Positions 1-9,180 of a stretch of DNA of 64,000 nt are shown piece by piece. The notes under the pieces were generated by a model. It was given only the letters and a program-made list of their open reading frames with translations. It did no database searches and was not told where the DNA came from. The position numbers and the translations under genes were made by a program. Each line of letters begins with the position of its first letter. Position 1 is the stretch's first letter. This DNA is from Alcanivorax sp. GTDB taxonomy: Bacteria > Pseudomonadota > Gammaproteobacteria > Pseudomonadales > Alcanivoracaceae. Where the stretch lies: assembly GCF_019431375.1 (NCBI RefSeq), contig NZ_CP080267.1, positions 2,483,933 to 2,547,932 on the forward strand, in the 5' to 3' direction.

Positions 1-2250
1 GGTAAGCCGTTTCAGACTTGTCCAATCCCGCTGCCACTCGCGCAGCCCATGGTCAACGATTTTCCCACATAACGTTTCAAAGGTGCTCAGCGCAGACTCG
101 AAATACTTCAACAACAGTGACCCCGGCAGTTTCGGGGTCACCCATTTCACAAAATGTCGGTATGCACGCTGGACGTCCCTCTCCTTTCGTCCCATTTTCT
201 GAAGCCTGAATTGAACAAACCAGCAATAGAGCTCAACGATCACAGGACTGGCGTACAACATCCCGGCCTTGATGTAGTTGGCGAAGTTTTCGGCCACTTC
301 CCTGTCATTTTTCGCCCAGGACTCCAGTTTGCTTCGGCTCTCGGCGTTCAATAGTGGATAAACCAATGCCCATACGGTCTTTAGCTCATTCTCATACTGG
401 GCCGAAGGCGGCTCCCGTGAACCTAGCGCGGATTTCAGGGCGACAGACGATCCCCAGGCTGAAATACGGGTGAACATCGCCGCGTTACCGTAATCAGCCC
501 TGCGGCTACCATCCTGTAGGTAGAAGGCGTGATAACCCGCATCCAGATAGTCACTGGAGGGCTCCAGGAATAACGAAAAAAGGCTCTCGGGCTTGACGAA
601 TCTCAAGCGCACATTCGCGCAATCCGTCTGCCCACCCAGCTCTTTCTTGACGACAAACAACTCGGCAATGCGGGAGGACAGATAATCGTTGTCATCCGTC
701 ACTTCGCTACCGCCTTCGTCTTCCAGATAGGCTTCCTCTAACTCGATGTCCTGGTCCAAGCCACTCAACAAGGATTTAAATCCTTCTCTGGACCATTGCT
801 GTCGCCCCCATGTCTGGACTCGCTCGTCGTTCCACTCAAGCCCCCAGGCCTGAACGATCTGGCTGGCAAGAAGGCGGTCGTATCCAGCATTGACCCTTTG
901 CGTCAGCTCCCTCACTGACGGAATACGGCGCACAAAGATCAGGTGCTTGTCATCTGTCAGGCATTTCTTGTCTTCGTAGAAGGTAACAGGGAGACATTGG
1001 CCAACGATTTCCCCATATTTGGGGTGATCCGGGAAGTCGTTAAGCGTATCGAAGTAATCCTGAGTCAGCCTTTTCAGAAGTTCGGTGTCCTTCGCCTTTG
1101 AGAAGTCCTCCTTGTAGGCGTCCTCAATGTCACCCTCACTCCCATCACTTTTGCCCACATCCCCCTCGGGTCTGCGCCCCATGGACTCGAACCCTTCAAG
1201 GTACCCGTACATGAGGGACCGGCCTTCTTTCTGCTTCTTGAGATCTGAAACCAGGCGTTTCTGGTACAGCGCAAAGAACATTTCCCCATTGGGTCGCCCT
1301 TCAAAGTCGGACGCCAACGGCTTTTCATGACGGTAATGAAGCTTGCTATGGAGCCCTCCAGCCCCCTCCATCAGACGCAAGCGTCGCAGCGCATAACGTT
1401 GTAACAAGGCCCTGGCCAACTCCGGCTCGTTCATCTTTCCATGTGGATCAACGTCCTGAAGATCGACAAAATACGAAAGGATGCCCTGCACATTGCTCAA
1501 GCGGGTATGACTCGGCGTCGCGGTCAACAGTAGATTGTGATTGCCCAGCCGATCACCTTCTTCACCAAACAACGCTTTTGCCGCGGCCACACGCTGCGAT
1601 CCTCCGTCGAGGTTGCGCAGATAATGGGCCTCATCAACGATCACCAGGTCAAAGCCGTCATCTCCCAGCACTGTTTTGAGCCGTCGACGGATCTTTTTCG
1701 CTGCCCGCCTGGCCTTAGCCGGAAGATCCCCTTCTCTCTTATCTTCGCCCTTAACAAGACCGCTGAGCGACGTAATCGTTGTCAGAAAAAGGTGGCCTGC
1801 CCCTTGCTCAACGTTTTCAACCAGTTCATCCAGCTTGAAACACATACGCACAGAAGGAATGGGCCCGCCATCCACAAAATTCCTTACACAGTGATCGGTC
1901 TCGCGATAATGGCGATGAACAAAGGTCTCAAACTCTCGCCGCCAGTGACGACAGATTTCGCGGTTCGGTGCCATCACCAGGACTTTGCTACCCGGCTTCA
2001 TCTTCCAGAGTAATGCCGCCACCCCCAAGGCCTGGAACGTCTTACCCATGCCGACTTCGTCAGCCAGCAGGGCCACCCCGTTGCTGGACAGCAAATTCCA
2101 GAGGTAGGCAACACCTTCCGTTTGTTTGGCCGCCATAGACTCGCGATTATCGGAGGCGTACTGCCAATCAGGGTTTCGTCCCTCAAAGTTGATGGAATCG
2201 CTCACCAGCTCTGGACTGAGCAGCCCCCAATCCTGGTTCCGTAACGTCAT
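1..2250 (-). CDS. SNF2-type DEAD/DEAH helicase, N-terminal 750 residues
   Basis: This is a superfamily 2 ATPase that runs off the left edge, so only about 750 residues are visible. Reading the minus strand from the ATG at 2250 gives a Walker A motif DEVGMGKT (about residues 64-71), a DEAH box in VIVDEAH (about 204-209) and a motif III TATP. This is the SNF2/type-I-restriction helicase pattern. The second RecA lobe must lie beyond the window. Its ATG overlaps the stop codon of the PLD gene upstream in an ATGA junction, so the two are probably translationally coupled. It most likely works as a DNA translocase for the PLD protein in a defence complex; that role is inferred from context. Confidence 0.8.
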   Translation of the reverse strand, partial: MTLRNQDWGLLSPELVSDSINFEGRNPDWQYASDNRESMAAKQTEGVAYLWNLLSSNGVALLADEVGMGKTFQALGVAALLWKMKPGSKVLVMAPNREICRHWRREFETFVHRHYRETDHCVRNFVDGGPIPSVRMCFKLDELVENVEQGAGHLFLTTITSLSGLVKGEDKREGDLPAKARRAAKKIRRRLKTVLGDDGFDLVIVDEAHYLRNLDGGSQRVAAAKALFGEEGDRLGNHNLLLTATPSHTRLSNVQGILSYFVDLQDVDPHGKMNEPELARALLQRYALRRLRLMEGAGGLHSKLHYRHEKPLASDFEGRPNGEMFFALYQKRLVSDLKKQKEGRSLMYGYLEGFESMGRRPEGDVGKSDGSEGDIEDAYKEDFSKAKDTELLKRLTQDYFDTLNDFPDHPKYGEIVGQCLPVTFYEDKKCLTDDKHLIFVRRIPSVRELTQRVNAGYDRLLASQIVQAWGLEWNDERVQTWGRQQWSREGFKSLLSGLDQDIELEEAYLEDEGGSEVTDDNDYLSSRIAELFVVKKELGGQTDCANVRLRFVKPESLFSLFLEPSSDYLDAGYHAFYLQDGSRRADYGNAAMFTRISAWGSSVALKSALGSREPPSAQYENELKTVWALVYPLLNAESRSKLESWAKNDREVAENFANYIKAGMLYASPVIVELYCWFVQFRLQKMGRKERDVQRAYRHFVKWVTPKLPGSLLLKYFESALSTFETLCGKIVDHGLREWQRDWTSLKRLT

Positions 2251-4208
2251 ACAATCCCCCAGCTGCGCCGCATGCCTTTGTACTCTTGCAGCAATAACGC
2301 CCGATACCGATTGTCTGTTTTCTCGGGCAACCCGGGAATTGCAACATTGAGGTCATTCCAGCGGGAGAGATGAATGCTTTCGTCTGCAGGGATCAGGGCC
2401 TTGCGGCATCGGCGCGCCAATTCGCACAGCTCATTGACTTCCATGGCCAGAAACCAGTTGAAGACAGAGCACTCAGCATTCTCGATACGCTCACGAGTCT
2501 TCACCACCAATTCCTCCAGGCAGCCAGGGCGGGTAAAGCCCCACTGTTCCAACCCTCGCATCGACTGAATGCCACGCAGCTGGGCCGCGTACTGGAACGT
2601 TGCCGCAAACAGCCGGAAATAACTGATGTCATCCAACCCTGAGGAGGCATCTTCAGCTTGCGAATCATCCTTACTGTAGAAGGGGCGATCCACTTGAATT
2701 TCGCCATTCTCCTCCTCCCACACACGGAAATCAGCATCATCCAGGGACGGCTCAGCGCCCTCATGAGCCATCGCATCAAGCAGTGATTTCAAATCGCCAT
2801 ACTGTTGCGCCCGCCGGTTAGTTACCGCGGTTTCGATCAGCAGGCCAGTGCCACAAGACTTGCCTTCCCTGAAAACCGCATATCTATGCTCGGTCAGCAG
2901 GTTGCGGGTATCCGATATGGATATCTCGATAGCTTCGAGCCTGCGCGCCTTCGGCATCCAGCGCAGTTCGACAGGCTGCTCCATTGAGGGAAGCTTGACG
3001 CTGTAGCCTGATTCGGGGTTCCCGCGCCTGTTCCACACGCCACTGATGCTGTAAGTCAAACGTCCCCAGTGAAACTCCACACGCAGATCAAAGGGCAACG
3101 CCTCAGGCACATCCAGCGCCTCAGCCTTAAGTTCTGACTCTGTTGCGAACAGATCGTCAACGACTTCAATTTCTAAACCCAGGTAAGCGCTGAGATCACT
3201 CTTGTCGGCAAAGATCAGCCCAGCCTCAATATTGATTTGTGCCGACTCATCTTCAATACCCCAAGCCGTATTTGCCCCAGGCCCGGTGAAATTCCAGGAG
3301 CCAATGGCCAGGTGAGAATCGGTTTTCCAGAGCTTCGCATGGGTCATCGTTATGCGCTCATCCCCGGCAACAGGAAACTGATAGAAGGTGAGAGCCTCGT
3401 CATCCACCAACGCTTGCAGAGCTTCACTCCAGGCGGTCCGCAAGTAACGCCCTTCCACGCGATCCGCCACCAGATGCACATGAATATCAGGCTGCTCAAA
3501 CCTCGTCCTGACGGTATCAATCAGTGCCGCAAGGTCTTTCGACAGGTAGGGAGACCATACGGCCAACGTGGGGTGCTGCCACTCGCCTAGGAGCTGATTG
3601 AGAAACGACACATCCTGGAAGCTATGGCAGAACCTCGCCCTGGGTTTAGTTCGGTCAAACTTCCTCTTCTTCACCAATGGGAAATTCTCACCCACATTCT
3701 GGAAGAGGACATGAAAAAAATCCCAAGCCGAATGATACATTTCCTCTTCGTCCAGTGGGACAAACTGAAACACCTCTCGATTGCGCCCCCAACCACTTAC
3801 GGTCAGATTGGCGCTGCCCGAGCCGAGGACGCGGCCATCCTTACCCTCGATATAGATGACTTTGGCATGAAACAGGCTTTCCTCATTAAAACCCATTTCC
3901 GCTATTCCAGAACCCTCTGAATCCTTTTTGCTGGGAGAGATGCCATGAACGGGTATCAATGTGCGCTTATTCTGGTCAGGGCTGATAAACCGCTTATCGC
4001 AGAACACCCGAAAATCTATACCCCGCTCATTGAGCTCCAGTTGCAAGGCTTCATAATCCATTCGGGTACGTGGAATCTCCGCGCCCAGAACGGTTGGCAG
4101 GATATAGGTCTCAATGAACTCGATATCGATATTGAAGCTCGTCAGCCAAACACGCTTGAGATCACCGCACGCAGCTAACTGACTGGCGAAGGTTTTCAGC
4201 AGGATCAT
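2247..4208 (-). CDS. Phospholipase-D-fold nuclease-like protein with two HKD motifs
   Basis: This 653-residue protein carries two PLD catalytic motifs: H114/K116 followed by GSGSANLT, and H290/K292 followed by GSWNFT. PLD-fold proteins of this layout occur in restriction and defence loci (for example DrmC of DISARM) as nucleases or accessory factors. The remaining C-terminal half has no motif I recognise. I chose the ATG at 4208 because it makes an ATGA overlap with the stop of the upstream gene; a start at 4274 would bury 70 nt in that gene. It ends in another ATGA overlap with the helicase gene, so the three form one unit. The PLD assignment is firm, the substrate unknown. Confidence 0.85.
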   Translation of the reverse strand: MILLKTFASQLAACGDLKRVWLTSFNIDIEFIETYILPTVLGAEIPRTRMDYEALQLELNERGIDFRVFCDKRFISPDQNKRTLIPVHGISPSKKDSEGSGIAEMGFNEESLFHAKVIYIEGKDGRVLGSGSANLTVSGWGRNREVFQFVPLDEEEMYHSAWDFFHVLFQNVGENFPLVKKRKFDRTKPRARFCHSFQDVSFLNQLLGEWQHPTLAVWSPYLSKDLAALIDTVRTRFEQPDIHVHLVADRVEGRYLRTAWSEALQALVDDEALTFYQFPVAGDERITMTHAKLWKTDSHLAIGSWNFTGPGANTAWGIEDESAQINIEAGLIFADKSDLSAYLGLEIEVVDDLFATESELKAEALDVPEALPFDLRVEFHWGRLTYSISGVWNRRGNPESGYSVKLPSMEQPVELRWMPKARRLEAIEISISDTRNLLTEHRYAVFREGKSCGTGLLIETAVTNRRAQQYGDLKSLLDAMAHEGAEPSLDDADFRVWEEENGEIQVDRPFYSKDDSQAEDASSGLDDISYFRLFAATFQYAAQLRGIQSMRGLEQWGFTRPGCLEELVVKTRERIENAECSVFNWFLAMEVNELCELARRCRKALIPADESIHLSRWNDLNVAIPGLPEKTDNRYRALLLQEYKGMRRSWGIV

Positions 4209-5608
4209 GCCGTCACCCCACGAAAGCCATCCACCAGGTTTCTGAACTGGGGAAGATAGTAACGATTCACCCAACTCCCAGGAGCTCGCTTATCCTTGTC
4301 AGGAAGTGGCTGCGTACGCGCCTCCACCTGGATCAAATCCGCTGATTTGGTAGCTACCCAAGGGAACTGGCCCCGGCTACGCATGACGCCTGCGTGATAC
4401 TCCAGCAATCCCCTTAGCTGTTCTTCCACTGTCTCCAGCGACGCCGCCATCAGTAGTTTCTCAAGACGGGCCGCCGCCGTGCCCTTGATGGCTCCGAGCA
4501 AGCTGGAAAACTCCCGAATCCGTACCGCCAGCATGGGTAGTGTCGTCTCATCCCGTGCCATTCCCCGCCACAAGGCTTCCACCTCAGCCATACGCTGATT
4601 GCGCCGATGCAGCGACAGCTTAAACAGAAGATCCACCTCAGCCAGCAAGGGCTCCAAGGTAAGAATATGCTGAATCATACGGACCGCATCATCGTCACCC
4701 AGTTTGATGCACCGCTTTTCAGCCAGCCTGAACAGTTGCTCATCTGCCAACCGCACTTCTCCATCATCGGCTGCATGTTCATTAAGCTCACTCAGCAGCG
4801 CCCCTGCAGCACCATGGTCCAGGCCTGTTAGCTCCAGCCAGAATGCGCGGGTTTCTGCCCCCACCCTGCCAGGCGATGCATAAGCATCTTGGTAGGCTTT
4901 CTTAAGGCTTGATGGAACGGCATTAAATGAATAGCGAGGGGGTGAAGAGGCCTTGGTGGTACTGGCGTTTATCAAAGACGCCAAATGGGCCCGGGCGGCG
5001 TCGTAAACCGCCCTCAACCGGACACTTCTCTGGAAGAGCTGGTCAGCTCGCGCCCATAATCCGTCGGATTCTGGGAGATGGTAGTGGTAATGCGTGTCAA
5101 AAAAGCCGATCTCCATAAATGGAGTCTTGTACCGACCGCTTACCCCCAAGCTAAGCTGACGAACAAGTAAATGCGCATCCTTGGTGTGACTGAGCACCAG
5201 CTCCGGGTTGCCTTTACTCTCCTCGAGAGCCTTACGCCCTTTGCTACCGCCCAGAATCCCACCGGTCTCCACACCCGCTCCGCCTTCGGCGCTGATCAGT
5301 GAATAGGAAAAGATGTTCTCCAGGTAGATCAGGCAGGCCTGCCGGAAGCTCAGACTGTGCTTGTCGCCAATGGCACTCTCCAGCGCCCTGGAAACCACCA
5401 CCGAATCATCATCGATCAGGTCACGGATTATGCGGTGATTCATAAGGTTCAGGGTGTAATTTCGCACATCATTGGATATGGAATTCACCCGGTTTCGGAA
5501 CACATGGCCACCAAAGGCAGACCAGATAACCAGCACCCCCAGGGGATCAATATAGGTATCACCCAGCAGGCTCTCATCGTAATCGGTAACAAACTGGCTT
5601 AACTGCAC
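4205..5608 (-). CDS. Unknown helical protein heading the PLD-helicase operon
   Basis: I do not recognise this 467-residue protein. It is soluble, with no signal peptide or membrane segment, and looks mostly alpha-helical. It contains a His-rich patch DTHYHYHLP about 40 percent of the way in and only a few scattered cysteines, so it is not a zinc-ribbon DUF1998 protein of the DrmB type. It is the first gene of a three-gene unit (unknown, PLD, helicase) joined by ATGA overlaps, preceded by a 194-bp gap that should hold the promoter. Context suggests a target-recognition or scaffold subunit, but the sequence does not show this. Confidence 0.6.
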   Translation of the reverse strand: MQLSQFVTDYDESLLGDTYIDPLGVLVIWSAFGGHVFRNRVNSISNDVRNYTLNLMNHRIIRDLIDDDSVVVSRALESAIGDKHSLSFRQACLIYLENIFSYSLISAEGGAGVETGGILGGSKGRKALEESKGNPELVLSHTKDAHLLVRQLSLGVSGRYKTPFMEIGFFDTHYHYHLPESDGLWARADQLFQRSVRLRAVYDAARAHLASLINASTTKASSPPRYSFNAVPSSLKKAYQDAYASPGRVGAETRAFWLELTGLDHGAAGALLSELNEHAADDGEVRLADEQLFRLAEKRCIKLGDDDAVRMIQHILTLEPLLAEVDLLFKLSLHRRNQRMAEVEALWRGMARDETTLPMLAVRIREFSSLLGAIKGTAAARLEKLLMAASLETVEEQLRGLLEYHAGVMRSRGQFPWVATKSADLIQVEARTQPLPDKDKRAPGSWVNRYYLPQFRNLVDGFRGVTA

Positions 5609-5802
5609 TGTGTGGCTCCCTGCTCACAGTTATTCTCATTATTCTACTTATCTGGCACTGCGGTGACTCACCACCCTAGCCACCCCACATTCTTTAGCGA
5701 AGTCACCCGACACCATTTCGTAGTCTCGACTGGAAAAACGCATTCCATTCTATGCCCAAGAAAAACCATCAACGTTTTATGCTCAATAACCTTTCTTATC
5801 AA

Positions 5803-8800
5803 TTAATCCGAATCTGAAAGAGCACTGAAGAGCTTTCCAAGGTATGCATCTGGCCCGTCTTCCATAAACAGCACATGCCGCTTCTCGAGCTCATCCTTCT
5901 GACAAGCCCCACCCACATTCAGAAGATCCGAGAAATTCGTAGGCGAAAGAATAAATGCATTCAGAACCAGTGCCGAATCACCCTGTTTTTCCTGGGTGGC
6001 CAGTGTCGACTCAAGGGTTTTCACTTCCTTGTACAGGCCCAATTTGGGGTGGGACAGGTCCAGATTTCGAAGGCCCTTGGGATCCACAAATGTCAGCCAT
6101 TGCTTTCCGGTCTTCTCATCAACGAGCCAGAGCAGGAAATCAGGGTAGAAGTTGCCTGCCAAAGCAAACCCCAGCCCCTTTTTCTCGCTATCTGCATTAC
6201 GCATCAAATAGAGGCTGCGAGGGCCGATCACCTGCTTTCCTTTATCAGAGTTGTAGAACGCTTCAAGATCCCGGACGAACTGCCATTCACTGGGTGCATC
6301 AAATGCCAACGGGCGCAACTTCAGAGGCACGGCGTCCTTGTCTTCCAGCGCTAGCAGCGGGTAGTAAAGGTGGCGATCAAAACTGATCGCCACCATGTTT
6401 GGCGCACTCCACTGGCTGGCCTCGCCGATCTTGCCTTCCGCCACCAACTGTTTCAGCACTTCCAGCCTTTCCTTGTACTCCAGGCCATCGTCGCTGTTGT
6501 CAATCTCAAACTGATAGAGCTTGAGCATCGAGCCATGGTCTTCGTCTATGTGCGTAATGTCGTAAAACTGGCCTTCATAGCCTTTCTTAAGTGCGTTATA
6601 GAATCTGTCGGTGTAATCGATCAGCAGGCGGATAAGAATGTCTTCCTGCTTGCGGATATTGTGGATGCTCCGGACGGCCAGCTCGGTCGCTGGAATGAAC
6701 AAGGTGTACCAGTCAGCGTTGCCAGCACAGAAATCAATCAATTTCTGGCGATCCAAACGCAGGTTGCTCCAGCTGCGCTGGATTTTGTACTCCTGCAAGG
6801 CCAAATAGATACGGTCCCAGTCAAACAGGCTGAACATGTCGGAATTCAGCTTGCCTTTGTGTCTCGCCTCGGCAGTGCTTTCTGCCACTCTGCCTCGCGT
6901 TCCCGCGCCGGGCGTATTAATCGCTTCCACGCGTGGATAGAGATCCAGCACCACATGGGGTGGTTTAATCTTGTCCTTGAATGCTTCAGGAATCTCGTAC
7001 AACCAGGGGAAGTGAGTGCGTTTAAAGCCGAGTTTCTGGTTGTCCTTGTAACCATCCTTCAGAGCCAGCGTTTTGAGCTTGCCCGCAGGGAGATTGGCGC
7101 GGGTAGGGAAATCCAGCTCCAGTATTTCATCGCTGGGGGTGATTCCCTCTTCACGCAGGTAATCCTTGAAAGCCGCCATGTAATTGGCGCGCACGCCGAA
7201 AATATTGAGTGTTTCGAGTTTATCCAGATGAACACCCTTCGGGCGCTCTTCGGCTGTTGTCCGCTTGAGAGAAAAGCCTTTGCCCTTAAGACGAACGCCA
7301 CGACCGAACAACTGGATAATCTGGCTACCCTCGCCTCTCCCCATATTGAGAAGACCCATGGTCGATACACGCCAACTGCTCCAGCCTTCAGTAAACTTGC
7401 GCGAACCAATCAGAACATTCAGCTCGCTATCCTTGTTGTTCAACGTGCCAAACAGGGCACCGCCGAAATCATCCCGTTCACTATCGAAGTCGTCGGCGTC
7501 CTCGGCCAGACCGTAGAACTTGCCGTCATCACCAATGTTGATCAGGCCGAAAGGATCCGCGTCGCCCACCCGAAGCGCCAGCTCGCCTTTACTGCTGCGG
7601 ATATTGACTAGCTTTAGCCGCTGCCTGGCTGGGGCATTGAATACCCGGCGCAGAATGTCCGCATAGAGCTCATCGACACGGTCGGCGAACGGCATCAAAG
7701 GCGTGAACCGGCCTTTGAAAATGTTATTACCCTTGGCGTCCAGGATCTGGGCACGGTCAGCGATCAGATCGGCCAGCCAGGTTTTGACCTGGACATCGTC
7801 ATTCAGGAAGTTAGCCAGGAAGCGCACCACTTCCAAAATGTCGGATTCCTCACCGGAAACGGTATTACCGACAAATACCCAGAGCGGCTTTTCGATATTG
7901 AAATCACTAATCTTGTCGCGATGGGTACTCCACAGCCATAGCTGTTGATAGAAAGACAATAAACAAGCAGTGAAATACTTGGCAGCGTTGTCTGCCTGCT
8001 CGTAGGCCTCCCCATCCATGTTGAGGATGAGTGATTCCTTGCCATACCCATCGTCATAGAAAAACTTGTAGGAGTAATCGAACAGGATGCACTTGGCATA
8101 AATCTCACGGGTGGCAGTGACCCGGGCCAGGCGCTTTTCTTCGTGGGTCAGGGCCAGCTGTGCAAGTTCATCCGGCTCCAGCTTCCTCAGGTTGCCCGTC
8201 TGGAACAGCGTTTTGGCGCGCTTCTTCTGGATTTCCAGCTCTGCAGCGTCAACGGTGCTACCCTTGGCGACCGCCTGCCCAAAGGTGGCAGAGTACTCAA
8301 AGGCAAAGCCACCACGTACCAGCGCCTCGCGGCGGCTCATCCACGCCCCGGCAGCTGTACCCGTGCCTCGGTGCCCTTCGTCGACCAGCACCAGGTTATT
8401 GCCCTCGAAAGCATCGACGGCAACGGTCTTTTCCCCCATCTCCTCACCGAGCTTGTTGATATCGATGATCTCAACCATCCCCGGGAAGCGCATGGTCTGA
8501 TTCTTGTTGAAGTGCTGTGCTGTAAAGCCAGATAGCTTCAGCTCTTCCAAATGCTGGCGCGATAGACCCTCATTGGGCGTCAGCAGGATAATCTTGTCGG
8601 GATAGCCGTCACCCCTGCCGCCCTGATAGTAGTGCAGGTACTGTTTGATATTAACGTGCAGCAACAAGGTCTTCCCACTGCCCGTGGCATTCCAGAAGGC
8701 CACCTTGTTGAGATCGTCAACGATGAAGTCCCGGAACGGCTCAGCGCCTGCTTCTTCTCGGTACCCGGCCATCTCTTCATTCAGGCCATCGAGCAGCGCC

Positions 8801-9180
8801 TGACGCCGGTTGAAATACCAATCCAGATAGATCTCGGTGAATAACAGCGACAGATACTGGAAGTACTTCATCTGCAGCTCATGACCCTCCTGCTTGCTGC
8901 GCTCGGCGGTTATGTCCTGCCAGAAGCAGACGATATTCAGGTCGTATCGGCGCAGATCTGTCTCCGACACCAGATTGGGATTGAACAGGCCATGCATCAA
9001 CTGGTGAAAGAAACGCGTCTGCCCGTCTTCATCAATACCCTCAAAGCGATCCTCGCCGAGGCGCATTTTCAGGCCGGCTAGCTTGTCGATATTGAAGAAC
9101 TTGAGCATCCAGCGATTCAGCACAAGCTCCTGATGGAAGCTGCGTTTTTGGGCAGTAGCCTTTTTGCGTGCTGCCGCCAT
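5803..9180 (-). CDS. Type III restriction Res-like helicase-nuclease
   Basis: This 1125-residue protein has the type III Res layout. Walker A ATGSGKT lies at 165-171 and a DEGH box at 267-270 (in place of the classic DEAH). A motif VI stretch FGRGVRLKG sits around the middle. A C-terminal PD-(D/E)XK-like nuclease signature reads PD at 1013-1014 and DPK at 1033-1035. Res subunits translocate on DNA and cut when two head-to-head unmethylated sites are engaged with Mod. The start ATG overlaps the methyltransferase stop by one base (TAATG), as expected for a coupled Mod-Res pair. It is somewhat longer than the usual 900-1000 residues of Res. Confidence 0.88.
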   Translation of the reverse strand: MAAARKKATAQKRSFHQELVLNRWMLKFFNIDKLAGLKMRLGEDRFEGIDEDGQTRFFHQLMHGLFNPNLVSETDLRRYDLNIVCFWQDITAERSKQEGHELQMKYFQYLSLLFTEIYLDWYFNRRQALLDGLNEEMAGYREEAGAEPFRDFIVDDLNKVAFWNATGSGKTLLLHVNIKQYLHYYQGGRGDGYPDKIILLTPNEGLSRQHLEELKLSGFTAQHFNKNQTMRFPGMVEIIDINKLGEEMGEKTVAVDAFEGNNLVLVDEGHRGTGTAAGAWMSRREALVRGGFAFEYSATFGQAVAKGSTVDAAELEIQKKRAKTLFQTGNLRKLEPDELAQLALTHEEKRLARVTATREIYAKCILFDYSYKFFYDDGYGKESLILNMDGEAYEQADNAAKYFTACLLSFYQQLWLWSTHRDKISDFNIEKPLWVFVGNTVSGEESDILEVVRFLANFLNDDVQVKTWLADLIADRAQILDAKGNNIFKGRFTPLMPFADRVDELYADILRRVFNAPARQRLKLVNIRSSKGELALRVGDADPFGLINIGDDGKFYGLAEDADDFDSERDDFGGALFGTLNNKDSELNVLIGSRKFTEGWSSWRVSTMGLLNMGRGEGSQIIQLFGRGVRLKGKGFSLKRTTAEERPKGVHLDKLETLNIFGVRANYMAAFKDYLREEGITPSDEILELDFPTRANLPAGKLKTLALKDGYKDNQKLGFKRTHFPWLYEIPEAFKDKIKPPHVVLDLYPRVEAINTPGAGTRGRVAESTAEARHKGKLNSDMFSLFDWDRIYLALQEYKIQRSWSNLRLDRQKLIDFCAGNADWYTLFIPATELAVRSIHNIRKQEDILIRLLIDYTDRFYNALKKGYEGQFYDITHIDEDHGSMLKLYQFEIDNSDDGLEYKERLEVLKQLVAEGKIGEASQWSAPNMVAISFDRHLYYPLLALEDKDAVPLKLRPLAFDAPSEWQFVRDLEAFYNSDKGKQVIGPRSLYLMRNADSEKKGLGFALAGNFYPDFLLWLVDEKTGKQWLTFVDPKGLRNLDLSHPKLGLYKEVKTLESTLATQEKQGDSALVLNAFILSPTNFSDLLNVGGACQKDELEKRHVLFMEDGPDAYLGKLFSALSDSD

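Noticed and set aside
117..141. Perfect 9-bp inverted repeat GTGACCCCG/CGGGGTCAC
   Set aside because: It lies inside the helicase coding sequence and reads as normal codons; probably chance.
2247..5608. DISARM system (drmABC)
   Set aside because: PLD and helicase are present, but no DUF1998 protein and no Cys-rich DrmB-like subunit is seen.
6370..7611. 413-residue open frame opposite the Res-like gene
   Set aside because: The Res-like protein has clear helicase and nuclease motifs over the same bases. The antisense frame shows no domain.
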